This document shows, one piece after another, positions 50,170 to 62,211 of a DNA stretch of 64,000 bases (positions are counted from its first letter, which is position 1; each line of letters begins with the position of its first letter). Position numbers and translations under genes: made by a program. Below the pieces are notes generated by a model. The model saw only the letters and a list, made by a program, of their open reading frames with translations, ran no database searches and had not been told where the DNA came from. Source of the stretch: Amaranthus tricolor (Eukaryota > Streptophyta > Magnoliopsida > Caryophyllales > Amaranthaceae); the NCBI RefSeq assembly GCF_026212465.1, contig NC_080056.1, positions 12,425,142-12,489,141 of the forward strand, in the 5' to 3' direction.

Positions 50170-50865
50170 CAATACGATGCAAATTTCAAAGTACACACAA
50201 AAAAGTTGGAGTTGTTTTAGACCCGGATCCGATTCTAGATCCGTAGGATCCATTTGTCACGGGCTCACTTATTTGCCTAGCGAAAACCGTGCGGCACTAG
50301 TGTCAATGACTAACGATTGCACTAGCTTAACCTTAAACTCGAACCTTTATGTGTGCAAGCCGATGAGCTTGTTTAGACTTGCTAAGGAAAGACTTAGTCA
50401 GAGAGTATTATTGTGAAAAAAAGGCTTTGTATTAATAAGAGAATGCTTTAGATGCTTTATAAGAGCTTTTGGAACTTGGATGCCAAAATGAACCTAAGTG
50501 CCTATTTATAGGCAAGCCCCCTTACCTTGGTGTATTCTAGAATGCTCTTAATCTAAAGTTCTCTAGAATGCTCTACACTATTCTCCTAGATTACACACAT
50601 GTGTAGAAAAATCTATAAGGTTTTAGATATATCCAGAGCACTCTAGAACACACCACACTATTCTATAGTACTCTATAGTATGCTCTAGTATAGTGTTGAA
50701 ACCTTCTAGCACCTTCTAGACCTTTCTTGAGCATGCTAGTATTTTCTAGCACACTCTAGTATATTTATGAATGTACTAGATGTCTCTAGCACATTGTAGA
50801 ACCTTTATGAGTGTTCTAGATGCTCTAGAATATCCTAGACTAGTCTAGAAGCCTGCATTAACAAT
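50170..50865 (-). repeat. LTR-like fragment with CTAG-rich U3 (minus strand)
   Basis: Read on the minus strand, a CTAGA-dense region (50,525-50,865) leads to the TATA-like GCCTATAAATAGGC near 50,510. Then comes AATACAAAG near 50,430, a layout like U3-R of a plant LTR. No partner LTR, primer site or coding region was found, so it could be a solo LTR or another promoter-like repeat. The short plus-strand frame over it is not a gene. Confidence 0.35.
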
Positions 50866-51867
50866 ACGGTAAATAGACATTAATTTTTAATAAGCTAGGC
50901 CTGAGAGTTAAATATTTCTCAGAGAAACGGTCTAACGGTCTCTCGGGAGACCGGTTGATTGCTTTTAGCTGGTAGCTTTGTATTCCTTTATCTCTCCTAA
51001 TATTAACAGGCAATTCATGCTTAAGAATTTACTGATTTCACTTCCTCCAATGTTCCTTCATTAACCTTTCTTTCACCATCGAAAAACATTTCTCTTTTTT
51101 CATCAATTATGATGTCCCCAAACCAGTATAATCAATTTTCTTCCTTTTTACCAATTATTAAATCAATTAAATGATCGAAAAATATAATCAATTTGTTGAA
51201 TCAATTAAATAGTCAATGAGGAGTTAGGACTTTTAAATATTGCTATTCTGTTGCTGATAATTCATGGGATTTCGCAGAGGATTTGTGGGAATGATGTAGT
51301 TAGAGTATCTTTTCAGACTTCTTTCAAGAATTTGGGGTTAGCTTGGCTTACAACCTCCTCTTTCAATGACTATTTTAAGCTACTCTTGAATTTTCATACG
51401 TATTTCCACTACTTCTAAAGGAGGAAACAATGGAGGAAGTGAAACCAATGAATTCTATACCATAAATTGTCCACTGTTACTAATATCGGAAGATTGTAAT
51501 TGTATTCTTTTATCTATTAAATGATCCGTTGCTAATAATATCGAGCCATTAGTGAGTTTATTTTAAATAGTTCAACTGGTGATTGATGTGAAGACATTTA
51601 TTTTGGGAAATCAAATTTTTCGAAGCTTATTTTGAGAATCATTTAGGAAGTAAAAAGCTTATATTTGTTCAAAGCTTCACTGATGCCTTGGTTGGTTTTT
51701 TGGGCGTTCAATTTTGGCTATTTTCCTTGATTCTCTGCGTAATTTTTGATTTAAAAAAATGGATTTTCCAATTTTTAAAAATTAAGGAAATTAATATAAC
51801 TATTTTTCGGTTGTTTTTTTTAAAAAATTTTTAAAAAGTTAACTTTTTACCTAATAAACTAACTAGT
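50866..51867. other. Intergenic DNA
   Basis: It begins with the right half of a GAGAC-terminus element (AACGGTCTCTCGGGAGACCGG near 50,935). The rest has no gene that I can support. Confidence 0.45.
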
Positions 51868-51875
51868 TTTTCTTA

Positions 51876-52270
51876 GGAGATTGTCTCACTATAAGACAAG
51901 CCAATATAATTAGTCAATTAATTTTTTTGATCACTTAAAAATTATATGTGATCCCTTTAATAGACTAAATAATTTTGAATCAGCCCAATAGAAACACTTC
52001 CATAATGAGATTGTCTCATTTAATAATTTGTTCACAGTCTCATGGTGGGCCCATTTTTATTTGGTTGACCTAATATATAACCATAAAGTAATCACTACTA
52101 ATTTTAAAGTGATCATTAGTTTTTTAGTCTTAAAGTGATCATTTTTCTATTCTGAAAGTGAACATTTATAAACTTAAATTGATCTCTCAATCTTAAAATA
52201 ATTAATTAGAGGATTTAGTTAAGTATATGAATTTGTCTCATGGTTTGACGCTCTCATCCTACACGAGCTG
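51876..52270. mobile_element. Two adjacent GAGAC-terminus MITEs
   Basis: One spans ~51,876-52,025 (ends GGAGATTGTCTCACTATAAG and AATGAGATTGTCTCATTT). The next spans ~52,035-52,270 (CAGTCTCATGGTGGGCC to GTTTGACGCTCTCATCC). Interiors again carry ~22-bp repeats around AAAGTGATCA. Confidence 0.55.
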
Positions 52271-53016
52271 AAATGCTCATTGTTTGTATTATTTGCGTTA
52301 ATTAACCTATGTATGAGATACGTCTTATTATAAGAACATTTCATACAACAATTTGTGTTCAAGTATTTGCTTAGTTTTTAATTTTTTAGAACTGGTTTGA
52401 GTGTGTAGTATGTTCAGATGAAAATGAATTTGGTAACTAAGTGTTTCTTAACAACCAAATGTGTTTTGCGCATACCATGAATTGGTTAAAACTCGATGTG
52501 CGCATAATTGGATATATCCAAAAAAAAATAAAGTTGCAATGGATAACCGAAAAATTTTATTTCGTTTGTTCGTCTTTCATCCATCACTTAATTAAATTGA
52601 TTTAACTAAGTATTTTAAACTTCTTTTGATTTTTAATAATCTACAATCACTATAAAAATTATTATTCATCAATTGCTGATCTTATTTGGCATATACTTTT
52701 CTATATATAATGTAAAATATAATTAATTGAAATTTTATTTGATTTGTCTTAATACATATTTCTATAATATTAATTTTTTAAAATTTCTTATCATATGTAA
52801 TTAAAAAAACTAAAAATAAAATTATACATTAAATAACATAAAAAATATCAATATGTTTCCAATAGAGTCATGGTAGCTTTGGTTATTCAAGTCATATATA
52901 TTGATAGCTATGATCCGCCACGTGAATCATGATACCTTATTCTTGATGTTGCTTCTATGGTTCCTATTTCGCCTTTATTATATTTGAGAAGGATTTTTGA
53001 TAACAAATTATAATAC

Positions 53017-53019
<3 letters not shown>

Positions 53020-53104
<85 letters not shown>
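53020..53104. repeat. (TA)n microsatellite
   Basis: About 85 bp of pure TA. Confidence 0.95.
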
Positions 53105-53108
<4 letters not shown>

Positions 53109-53255
53109 AATTAAATAGTAAATTTGATGAAAGAAAAGTGATACGATAAACATTAAAAAAATTATTTTTAAAATGTTAGTGGATTAAACATGAATACCAC
53201 AACTATTAAAAAATATTAAATAAATTAGTGAGAAATATGTGCAGGCTATAAGTAA

Positions 53256-53531
53256 TACTTCCTTCTATTCACCTTAAGAGTCTCATTTGATTTTTCACGG
53301 ATTTTAAAGAGAGTCAAAAGTGGGACCCTAAGGGTAGGAAAGAGAGTGGTATTATGGGTTTTTAATGTAAGGGAGGAAAATTATTATGGGTAATAGAGGG
53401 TATAATTGAAAATAGGATAAAGTTACTAAGGGCATAAAAGTCAAAAACCCATACCATAAATAGATATGAGACAATTAAGGTGACTTGACCATAAAAGGAA
53501 ATGGAACACATAAGGTGAATATTAGGGAGTA
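53256..53531. mobile_element. Stowaway-like MITE (276 bp)
   Basis: Begins TACTTCCTTCTATTCACCTT and ends AAGGTGAATATTAGGGAGTA, a clear inverted pair bordered by TA. The centre contains GGGACCCTAAGGG. Confidence 0.8.
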
Positions 53532-53754
53532 TAACAATTATAAAATGAGGAGTATTATTTGAAAAAATTTAGGCACCTAAGTATTATTAAATTATTAAAA
53601 TAGTGATGAATAATGTTAATTATGTTCGAATTTTGTGATGTAATTAGAAAGATTCTTTAGAGAAACATCAAATCATACAATCCAAAATAATAAATAAGAA
53701 TAATAATGGAGGGAATAATATTAAAAAAAATAAAAACTAATAAAACAACAGCCC

Positions 53755-53945
53755 ATCTTGTATGAGACTGTCTCATGGTGAGACGACCTCAAAACAAAAA
53801 GCTTATAAAATAAAAGTTTCTATTATTAAATTATTTAATCCAAGTATAAAGAATATCTCGCGGTCAGACTGTCTTATACATAAATTTGTGATAAAACAAA
53901 TTCTTGTGAGACGGTCTCTTTTGCGAGACCTTCTCTAATAATTAT
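53755..53945. mobile_element. GAGAC-terminus MITE
   Basis: Left CATCTTGTATGAGACTGTCT and TGGTGAGACGACCTC. Right TTCTTGTGAGACGGTCTCTT and GCGAGACCTTCTC. This copy shows the terminus consensus best. Confidence 0.65.
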
Positions 53946-55200
53946 TGATAAATAATTGGTGGTTGACGAATTAGATTATAGACAAGTGTAACTAATCCGT
54001 GGCTTATTGGCCCAGTCGTCCATCTTTTTCCCACGTTTTCCATCAATGGTACTTCATATCTATAATAATAGTTCATGTGGTCCGATGATATTCATATGAC
54101 CCATCATTAATATTTTTACCTTCTTAAGGAGGTTTACAAAAATTTATACTCTATATATTATTAGATAATGCTCGTGCGATGCACAATTTTATTAAATTAT
54201 GTGTCTAACATATTCAAATTAACAAAATAAATAAAAGTTTATGGTTTTATGTTTAAACCATCTCAAAATATCTTATACTAATTTAATTAATAACATTATG
54301 AAGATTTTATAAATAATTGAAAAAACTTAAATTATATATATAATTTTTTAATACATTAAATCATGTGATTTAAAAAGTAAAAAAATCAATCAATATAGAT
54401 AACATTATAATCATAATAAAAAATAGAAAAGTCAAAGATATAAACATTAGTCATAATAACAATGACATCATCATTAAGTTTAAGAAGAAAGTTTTTTTTA
54501 TTAAAAAGTGATCGACACGTAAGCAATTTTAATAAGTAATGACATCAACTATGTTTTTTTAAGAACAATTTTAATTGTGGGAAGTTATTGTGATACGTGA
54601 TTTTTGTAATATATATATATTATTGAGTTAAGCTCCAAATCTCACTTTGATAGAGGTGAGTTCGATCACCTCGTAGCATACTCATTGGTAGAGCTGTTCA
54701 AAACAAACCCGACCCGAAAATCCGACCCGGAATCGAAAATTATCCGACCCGAAAAAATGTAAGTTTTTAAGGTTTACCGAACCGCAATTACCCGAACCGA
54801 TACTTCACTCGAACCGTTTGATAACCGAAAAGGGCAAAATCGAACTCGAACTGCAACCGAATTTTATAACCGACATATAAACCTTAACCGATGTTACCCG
54901 AACTGAACAGTGATCGACCCGAGTCAAATCCGACCCGAATTATGCACGTAACCGAATGTAACCTGACTAAAACCGATTAAGATCGATCTGTTTTTAACCC
55001 GAACTGATACAAACCCGAATCGATTATTAATCGAACTGTTTTCAACCCGAACTGATACAAACCCGAACCGATTGTAAATCGAACTGTTATAAATCCTAAT
55101 CAAATTTTCACCTAATTTTAGCAAATTAAGTCCAATTTCATTTTTCTAATAATACGGAAAAAGGAAGAACACAAGTTCTATACAGAAGAGATTGCATACA

Positions 55201-55620
<420 letters not shown>

Positions 55621-56604
55621 ATTGAAATAAATTGATCTGCCTATTAGGGCTGGCAAAAGCTGACCCGACTTGCTAACCCTCTTCACATTCAACATCTTCA
55701 TTATTTTCGAAATTAATTATTGGAGTAACAGGAGTTTTCGGACTAAGTATTTCATTTTCAAAGTCCATCCCTATTTAAATAAAAAACAATTATATACTAA
55801 TTCAAAACACAGTTATTGGAGTAATTGAATCCATGGCTAAAGCAATAAAAAATAATTATATACTAATTCAATCTTGAATGTATTCTATATATGTACACAC
55901 TTTCAAAGCTAAATATTAAAAAACTAAAGCTAAGAAGGACAACACTTTCAATATTAATGAAGGGCTAAGATTGAAACCATTTTGAAATCAATGGTTAAAA
56001 TCCAAAATCCATGTGACATTTATAGTTGTATGTAATTGGTTATTGAAAGTTTTTTAAGGATAGAAGAGGTGGACATTATCAAAACCATTCATTCATCCAC
56101 ATTATACATTATCAATGGCTTAAATTTAATTAATGGTAAATACTCCCTCCGTTCCTTTTTGTTTTTCCACATTACTAAAACGGGTAGTTCCATAAGTTTT
56201 TCCACTTTAGAATACTTTCCATTTTTGGAAAGTTTTTTTTCCATTTATACCCCTCAAATACCCTCTTTTACCCTAAATAGCTTTATTTTAATTATTGGAT
56301 TCTATTACTCCCCTTGGGAGCTGCGTGATTCATTTAACCTAATCAATCTATTCTGCTTCCTCTCCCCAAAAGAATTCGTTGCTTTCTCTCTCTTCCTTGA
56401 GTTTCTTCCATGGCTTTCTTAGCTTTTATCCCCTGTTCATTCCTCATTTTTACTCCATTTTTACTGCATTAAAATGTAGATCGGAATTTGGTCTTCATTT
56501 TGATGTTCGTTTTGTGAATTTTGGTTGAGTTTGATTTTTCCAAGCCCTCTGTTTTGCTTTCTTCTTCGACTTCCATTGTTACTGTTTGAAGCTTTTGTTC
56601 GTCC

Positions 56605-56997
56605 ATGACAACTGTCGAATCTAAGAGTGATTCCACCATACCATCATACCTTTATGATGGTTTGTGTGACCGTGGAGAATTTTGTTCTTGTTCCATTAAT
56701 GGGAGGTCACATTCTTATTCAAATGAAATTCTTAAATGGACTAAAAAAGATCTTGAGGCATATCAAAAGGCGATGGAGGATGATGCTACATCTATGTTTC
56801 GTGATTCTACCCCTTCTCCTAATGTTGAAGAAGAATTACCACAAAGTGTTCTTGATTATTATTTGCAGTCTCCATCTCATGTTAATCCTTCAACTCCATC
56901 TAAGGTTCATGAAGACGAAGTTAATTTGGTTGTCCCTGACACTCCTGAGGAAGTTATTGCTTCAAGGGGTAAAAAAAACCCTAAAAAACGCAGTTGA
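56605..56997 (+). CDS. Second ORF of the mariner-like element (unknown)
   Basis: 130 residues from ATG 56605, beginning MTTVESKSDSTIPSYLYDGL. There is a Cys cluster near the start (CDRGEFCSCS), a mid-region SVLDYYLQSPSH, and a basic end GKKNPKKRS that could be a nuclear signal. It runs towards the transposase gene, which is on the other strand (tail to tail). I recognise no family. Plant mariner-like elements normally carry only a transposase, so this could be a captured gene piece, an accessory protein, or a chance frame. Its cysteine-rich start resembles the zinc-binding starts of small transposon proteins, but that is weak. Confidence 0.45.
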   Translation: MTTVESKSDSTIPSYLYDGLCDRGEFCSCSINGRSHSYSNEILKWTKKDLEAYQKAMEDDATSMFRDSTPSPNVEEELPQSVLDYYLQSPSHVNPSTPSKVHEDEVNLVVPDTPEEVIASRGKKNPKKRS

Positions 56998-57518
56998 ATT
57001 ATGTAATTTTTTCTTGAATTTCCTTTTAATTCTACACTCATGATAAGTGCTGGTGATGTTTGCTGTTGGATTTGTTTGATTTTGTGATGTTTGATGTTGG
57101 ATTTGTTCTGAACCTTTTTGATTTCGTCTTATTTTTTCTGGAAGTCTGTTCTTGAAATTTTTTTTTTAAACCCCTGTGATGTGTTTATGCAATTACTTGA
57201 CTTAAAATCTGAAAAATTATCTATAATTACTTGGTTGAGTAGCAATTGTGTACAATCGACACATCATATGATATTTTTTTTCATGTACAGTAATTTGCGT
57301 CATTTCTTGTTGAAATTTTAAAAAGCTGAGAGGTTCAAACACCTCAATGATGAATCAGGGGGCAAAAAAACTGAACTGATCATTATATAATGACGTAAAT
57401 ACATATGCATGACCTTAAATTTCCATTTTGATGTTGATTTCATAATTAGTTGCTCCTAAGTTTTATAGAAACAATTTTGATGATGATAAAAAATAAACTG
57501 AGGGGATGTAATTTATAA

Positions 57519-59033
57519 TCATCTTTGAGAGTCTTCCACTGCTTCATCATATGCTTCAAGTATTTGTTGATTATGTTGTGCAACATCTTCATTTACTGTT
57601 TGTGTGCCTTGCTGATTTGTGCTTGGGTTGAGGAAACGTACACATTCCCTAACCAATTGTGATGGTACTCGCACTTGTATTCGTAACCTTCCATTGTCTT
57701 CTTGAACTTTCTTCCCTAGGTGTGGCTGAACATAGTCATTAGACCCTTTAACCTTTAGGATTTCATTTAAGTTGTGTTGTAATGAAATCCAAACATTGGT
57801 TAAAGTCTTTGGATGTAACTCTTCGAATGCATCTTCCACTGCTTTTATTAACTCATTCATGTTCTTTGGCATTTTCTTATGCATAAGTGATCGTATGCTC
57901 CGAAAAAAACCCAAATCTAGAATATTACAATCGGGACTATTTGGTGGTTGTTGAGTTAGAATGAATGTAAAGCCCCCTTGCCTGTTGTTTTGTTGCCAAA
58001 TTGGATCATCATTTGTTATGTGAACCCTTGCATTATCTTGTTGGATGAAAATTATGGATGGACCATCACTTGGCCATTTTCTAATAATTGTTGGAATTAA
58101 TTGTTCTATGAGCATGCTCCTATAAACTTCCTGAGTAACCGAATCAGTTGGTTTAATTTCTATAGACCCCCTTGGACGGTTAATTGAATTTCTTTGTGCT
58201 GCAACCCTACTTACGAAAGGGAAAATTCCGATTTTCCCATCAAATGTGCTTTGGCCATATTGATTCCATCTAGGCCTTGCAACCGCTCCTAAAAACATGG
58301 CTTTTGGAATGAATTTTGATGACTTTCCCGCCCTATATGGAATTTTTTCTTTGTTTGCTAGATAAACTCTTTGTGTCTTCTTGGTTAAGTAAAACCATTT
58401 TTCATCAATATGTATAAAGTCATACATACCTTTATACATTGGATGATGATGAATTGTATCTTCTTGAATGAGACTTAAAATCCATTCTACCCTTCTTGCC
58501 TTGTTTGCATCCGTTAAATAAGGGTGTAATGGATTTGAATGTGCCTTAATCTCCCCCCTTCGTATCAATCGCCATACCATTGTTGGTGCCAAGTCTAAGC
58601 ATGTTGCAACATCTCTTATGCATGTACGTTCACCCATTGGTTTTGATTCAAGTACGTTTGGTGGCACTTGAACTCTTTTTCTTCCACAATTCTTGTACTT
58701 TGAATCGACAACATAAGGCTTGTTTTCTTCTTTGTTTTCAATTGCACGTTTCCATAAATTTCGAATTGCTCTTGGTGTGTAACCGTATTTGTTTGCTATT
58801 CGTACGAATGTACCATGTGGGAGTGAGTCACTTACTTTAAGTGACAACATTTCATGTAAAATAAGATGCCTCAACTCGTTCGTAAGCCTTGTTTTACGTT
58901 GACCTTGCTGTTCTATTTGTTGTGCTTCCATTTCTTGTGGTTCCTCGTCAGAACTGGAGCTTGACTGTGAATCGTATGCATTTGATCCAAAATACCAAGC
59001 CCCCTGTAGCTCATCGTCATTATCTGAAGCCAT
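57519..59033 (-). CDS. Mariner-like transposase (DD39D), apparently intact
   Basis: 504 residues, ATG at 59033, no stop or frameshift. After an acidic, serine-rich leader come helix-turn-helix regions: LTNELRHLILHEML to YGYTPRAIRNLWKRA, then RTCIRDVATCLDLAPTMVWR. These bind the inverted repeats. The catalytic domain has IHIDEKWFY (first Asp), IFIQQDNARVHI (second Asp) and PPNSPDCNILDLGFF. The D of NILD is separated from the second Asp by 39 residues, giving the plant DD39D signature. Length and motifs match functional plant mariner transposases. It cuts and pastes at TA sites and may act on Stowaway MITEs in trans. Confidence 0.95.
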   Translation of the reverse strand: MASDNDDELQGAWYFGSNAYDSQSSSSSDEEPQEMEAQQIEQQGQRKTRLTNELRHLILHEMLSLKVSDSLPHGTFVRIANKYGYTPRAIRNLWKRAIENKEENKPYVVDSKYKNCGRKRVQVPPNVLESKPMGERTCIRDVATCLDLAPTMVWRLIRRGEIKAHSNPLHPYLTDANKARRVEWILSLIQEDTIHHHPMYKGMYDFIHIDEKWFYLTKKTQRVYLANKEKIPYRAGKSSKFIPKAMFLGAVARPRWNQYGQSTFDGKIGIFPFVSRVAAQRNSINRPRGSIEIKPTDSVTQEVYRSMLIEQLIPTIIRKWPSDGPSIIFIQQDNARVHITNDDPIWQQNNRQGGFTFILTQQPPNSPDCNILDLGFFRSIRSLMHKKMPKNMNELIKAVEDAFEELHPKTLTNVWISLQHNLNEILKVKGSNDYVQPHLGKKVQEDNGRLRIQVRVPSQLVRECVRFLNPSTNQQGTQTVNEDVAQHNQQILEAYDEAVEDSQR

Positions 59034-59789
59034 TACAAGGCTAATGATGCAAATGAGGTTGCTGGACAGTTGTTTTTGTTAATGTGAGGCTGCTGTTTGG
59101 GACAGTTGCTGGACAATAGAGGCTGCTGTTTTGATTTTTATGCTTCATGCCTTAAATCAGCAGCTTAAATAAGCTGATTAGGAATTTGTAAGGTCATTTT
59201 TTGGATATTGTACTTGTAATTATTCATTTTACTAATCCATGTATTTTTAATTTGGCCAATGCAAGGTCATGTATTTCTACTTCTGTTACTGCTGAACATG
59301 TAATTCTAATTCCCTCCTTTTTTTTAGAAACAAAATTGTAAACTTTTCCAATTTGGAAAGTGGTTAGTTTCCCTCCATGTACTTTCTCTCTCTACAATAA
59401 AATCAGATTTTTTTTTTGATTATTTAATTATATCTACAATTAATTTCTCTCTCATTATTCCAATACAATCATTACTTCCCACTATTACATATTAAAATAA
59501 TACCCACTACCACCAAAGATTCTAATTTTCTTAATTCCCGTGAAATACCCAAAGTGGAAAAACATTTAGGAACGGAGGGAGTACTATTTTAATGAATATT
59601 TTCTTAAAAAAGCTAATTAGCAATAAAATTGAATATGAATTATTTATAATTATGAGGTTATTAAATAACTTATATATTAGGTAAACATAACTAAATAAAA
59701 TTTTAATTCGTTATTAGTGGTTTAATTTCGTTGAATTCATAATAATTGACAACTTGCAAGTTACAATTAAATCTTTAATATACTATGGA

Positions 59790-60175
59790 TTAAGTATTTA
59801 TGTAAGACAATAAGTCTATGATAGTCTAATAGATTGTTTTGATTAGTTTTGTTCATTCAACTTGATCAAACTTACAATATTCAATCTCACTTACAATTTA
59901 ACGACATAGCTTCAAGTCTATATTAGACAAGTTCCAATTAAATCTAAATTAAACGATCGATTAAGTATCTAATTGATTAATATTAATTAATATATAGACT
60001 AATACTATATTTCTAATAGTTTATTTTAGTTAGTTTTAGGTTTTATTATACTTAAAAAACTTCAAAACTATGTAAGACCGTAAGTCTATAATAATCTAAT
60101 CGATTGTTTTGATAAGTTTCATTCACTCAACTTGATTAAACTTACAATATTCAATCTCACTTACAATGTAATTAG
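59790..60175. repeat. Direct repeat of ~110 bp
   Basis: TGTAAGACAATAAGTCTATG to CACTTACAATTTA (59,795-59,900) recurs as TGTAAGACCGTAAGTCTATA to CACTTACAATGTA (60,072-60,175), ~85-90% alike, within hAT element 2. Confidence 0.65.
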
Positions 60176-60246
60176 TCAATCAGATAGTCAGATGTCAAGT
60201 TTGCAATTTTGTTAGCTGAAGATGACTTTCAATAACAAAAGAAGTT

Positions 60247-60295
60247 GTCCCACATCGGCTATGAAAGATACTAATAAAAGAAAAATCCTTTAAAT
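60247..60295 (+). promoter_or_regulatory. Plant snRNA promoter: USE and TATA-like box
   Basis: GTCCCACATCG at 60247-60257 is an exact plant upstream sequence element. About 31 bp downstream is TTTAAAT (60289-60295), in the place of the TATA box of pol II-type plant snRNA genes. A start site ~25-30 bp further on agrees with the U5-like sequence. The TATA box is a weak match. Confidence 0.75.
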
Positions 60296-60320
60296 CACTT
60301 CCACAGATCTCATATCAACT

Positions 60321-60440
60321 TACGCAGCCACGCCGTGAGCACAAACCGAACTATTCTTTCGACTTTTACTAAAGAATACCGTGTGCTCGCTGCATTAAGT
60401 GGCATACGTTTATTTTTGGAGGAAGCCTTTAATTAAGGTT
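60321..60440 (+). ncRNA. U5 snRNA gene or close pseudogene
   Basis: U5 forms the core of the tri-snRNP and its loop I holds exon ends during splicing. The sequence contains GTGAGCACAAACC, a stem TATTCTTT/AAAGAATA (60352-60359 and 60371-60378) capped by the loop I core CGACTTTTACT, and ACCGTG after it. A lower stem pairs GAGCACA with TGTGCTC (60337-60343, 60382-60388). The Sm site ATTTTTGG is at 60412-60419, and a 3' hairpin CCTT-TAATT-AAGG follows. Length of about 120 nt fits U5. One loop base differs from the nearly invariant GCCTTTTAC (here GACTTTTAC), which suggests a pseudogene or variant. It lies inside hAT element 2. The exact 5' end is estimated from promoter spacing. Confidence 0.8.
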
Positions 60441-61339
60441 AAATGGGTCAAATGACCTGAAATATATGAATTTTATGACCTAGAAAAAAAAGCAGGTTAA
60501 ATGGGTCATTAGCAGGTTGACCCGATCTGCTACAGATCAGGTCGGGGTTTCAATTTTTGACCCATTTAATTAAATGGGTCAGGTTCAGGTCAAGGGTTTA
60601 TTGACCCATTTATATATGACCCGAACCTGAAAATGACCCAACCCGACCTGTTTGACACCCCTATCTGCTATATCTGATAAAAAAATCGGTAATTATTTTT
60701 TGTAAGTAAATGAGCATACATCAATAAAAAACCTGACTATTAACTTATTTCGATATTGACCCGATCAATAGTTATCCGTAACCGATAATTACTCAAAAAA
60801 TAAAGCTCGAACCCGATCTATACCCGAAAAAACCGAACCAATTAGTAATCGATGACAACCCGAGACCGATTGACACTCGACACGAACTTCAACCGACACC
60901 GAACTGATGCAAACCTGATAGCTTGAATAACCGATCTCCAACCGAACCGTGACTAACCGACTCGACCCGAGTGTGACCCGTTGTAACACACAGCCGAAAA
61001 ATAACCGATCCGAAATGCAACCGAACCAAATAACACCCGTCCGAAACCGACCCGATCAACCGAATGAACACCTCTACTCATTGGCTTGCACATTGGAGAG
61101 TGATAATGTGTGTGCAAAAGGGTATGAAAGTATATGCTTTGAATCACTTGATAAAGTGAGTGTTGGTAATGATTTGGGGTGTGTTAATGAAGCCTAGACA
61201 CTAGGATCAGGAAGTTGTGAAGCTCGCTCGACCAGCCTAGCAAGTATTGCTCGGTCGAGCCATGAAGCTGAGACAAACATCGTTAAATCTGGCTTTGATG
61301 TATAGAATTTCGAGCTGAAACCACATCTTATACAGATGA

Positions 61340-61545
61340 TCGATTAAGCGAAATCAGTTCATGGGGCTTGATTCTGAGAGTCCCAATGATCACATCGCTG
61401 ACTTTGTGGAGCGGTGTGACACTATTACCGCCAAGGATTTATCCATGGAGGCGGTACACATGAGGCTTTTCCCCTTCAGCTTGAAGTATAAGGCTAAGGC
61501 TTGGCTCAAATCTGAGCTGGTATTTAGTGAGACTTCTTTAGTGAC
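61340..61545 (+). pseudogene. Ty3/gypsy (Athila-like) gag fragment
   Basis: The frame with NDHIADFVERCDTI and MEAVHMRLFPFSLKYKAKAW matches the capsid region of plant gypsy Gag (pattern H---F---CDT--I--V----IRLRLFPFSL--KAK-WL). It is short, has no zinc knuckle or pol after it, and is a remnant. Confidence 0.75.
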
Positions 61546-61849
61546 AATACTTAAAATTTCTAATGGTACATATAGTGAATTGAGTGACTATTATTAGACT
61601 TTAACAGTATATATAATAAATAATCATTCTAAAGTTTTTCGCAACATTAGATCTAGTGATATTTTTCATAGATGTCACTATAGACTTGTGACAATTACAT
61701 GACACTAAAGGCCAAATAAAGTGTTACTAAAAGTTAATTTGTTATATGACTATAGACATTTTTTTCAACATCAATAAATATATGTCATTAAAAGTTAATT
61801 TGTTATATTGAACTCAAATATACACTTAGAGAAAGTGTTTAACAAGGGA

Positions 61850-62211
61850 AAATTTCATGTTGTAATCCTGAGTTTTTGGCTTTTCCACAAATGTTTTTTC
61901 AATTCCGCGTAGTGACCATCAACTTTTCAACTTTTCCATATGATAGAAAAAAAATTTAATTATTGGTTAAATTAAGTATTTATTTCGACAGAATTTCGAA
62001 AGATGTGGTCAATTAGAGTGATCACGACATTGTTTTTAAAAAAAATATCACGTTGGGTAAAAATAGCGTAAAGTTAACATAAAAACTTTTGTTTTGCTAC
62101 CACATGGAAAAATGAAAGATCAAGGTCACCACGTAGATTAAAAAAAAAAAAATCTTTATCTAAAACGTGGAAAAGCCGAAAATTCAACAAAACCAAAATG
62201 TAATTTTCCTA
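61850..62211. repeat. Inverted-repeat element (~360 bp)
   Basis: The left end GGGAAAATTTCATGTTG to TTTTTGGCTTTTCCAC is matched in inverse by GTGGAAAAGCCGAAAATTC to CAAAATGTAATTTTCC. A small nonautonomous DNA transposon is likely. No clear target duplication. Confidence 0.55.

Larger units (their letters stand above)
56143..59581. mobile_element. Mariner-like element (Stowaway autonomous type), 3.4 kb
   Basis: Ends CTCCCTCCGTTCC and GGAACGGAGGGAG are perfect 13-bp inverted repeats that extend with mismatches (GTTTTTCCAC is also shared). The flanks are TA on both sides (56141-56142, 59582-59583). It carries an intact transposase on the minus strand and a second ORF on the plus strand. The terminus is the one expected to mobilise the Stowaway MITEs listed here. 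Confidence 0.93.
55645..60663. mobile_element. hAT-type element 2 (nested in element 1)
   Basis: Ends TAGGGCTGGCAAA and TTTGACACCCCTA match as inverted repeats at 11 of 13 positions, with GACCCGAC-type subterminal words. Flanks are TCTGCCTAT (left) and TCTGCTAT (right), an 8-bp duplication with one extra base. It contains the mariner-like element and, right of that, the U5 snRNA-like gene. A 31-codon frame (55768-55673, minus) beginning MDFENEILSPKTPVTP lies near its left end; I do not recognise it. Confidence 0.7.

Noticed and set aside
50177..50416. 79-codon plus-strand frame
   Set aside because: It overlies an LTR-like minus-strand region and has no domain.
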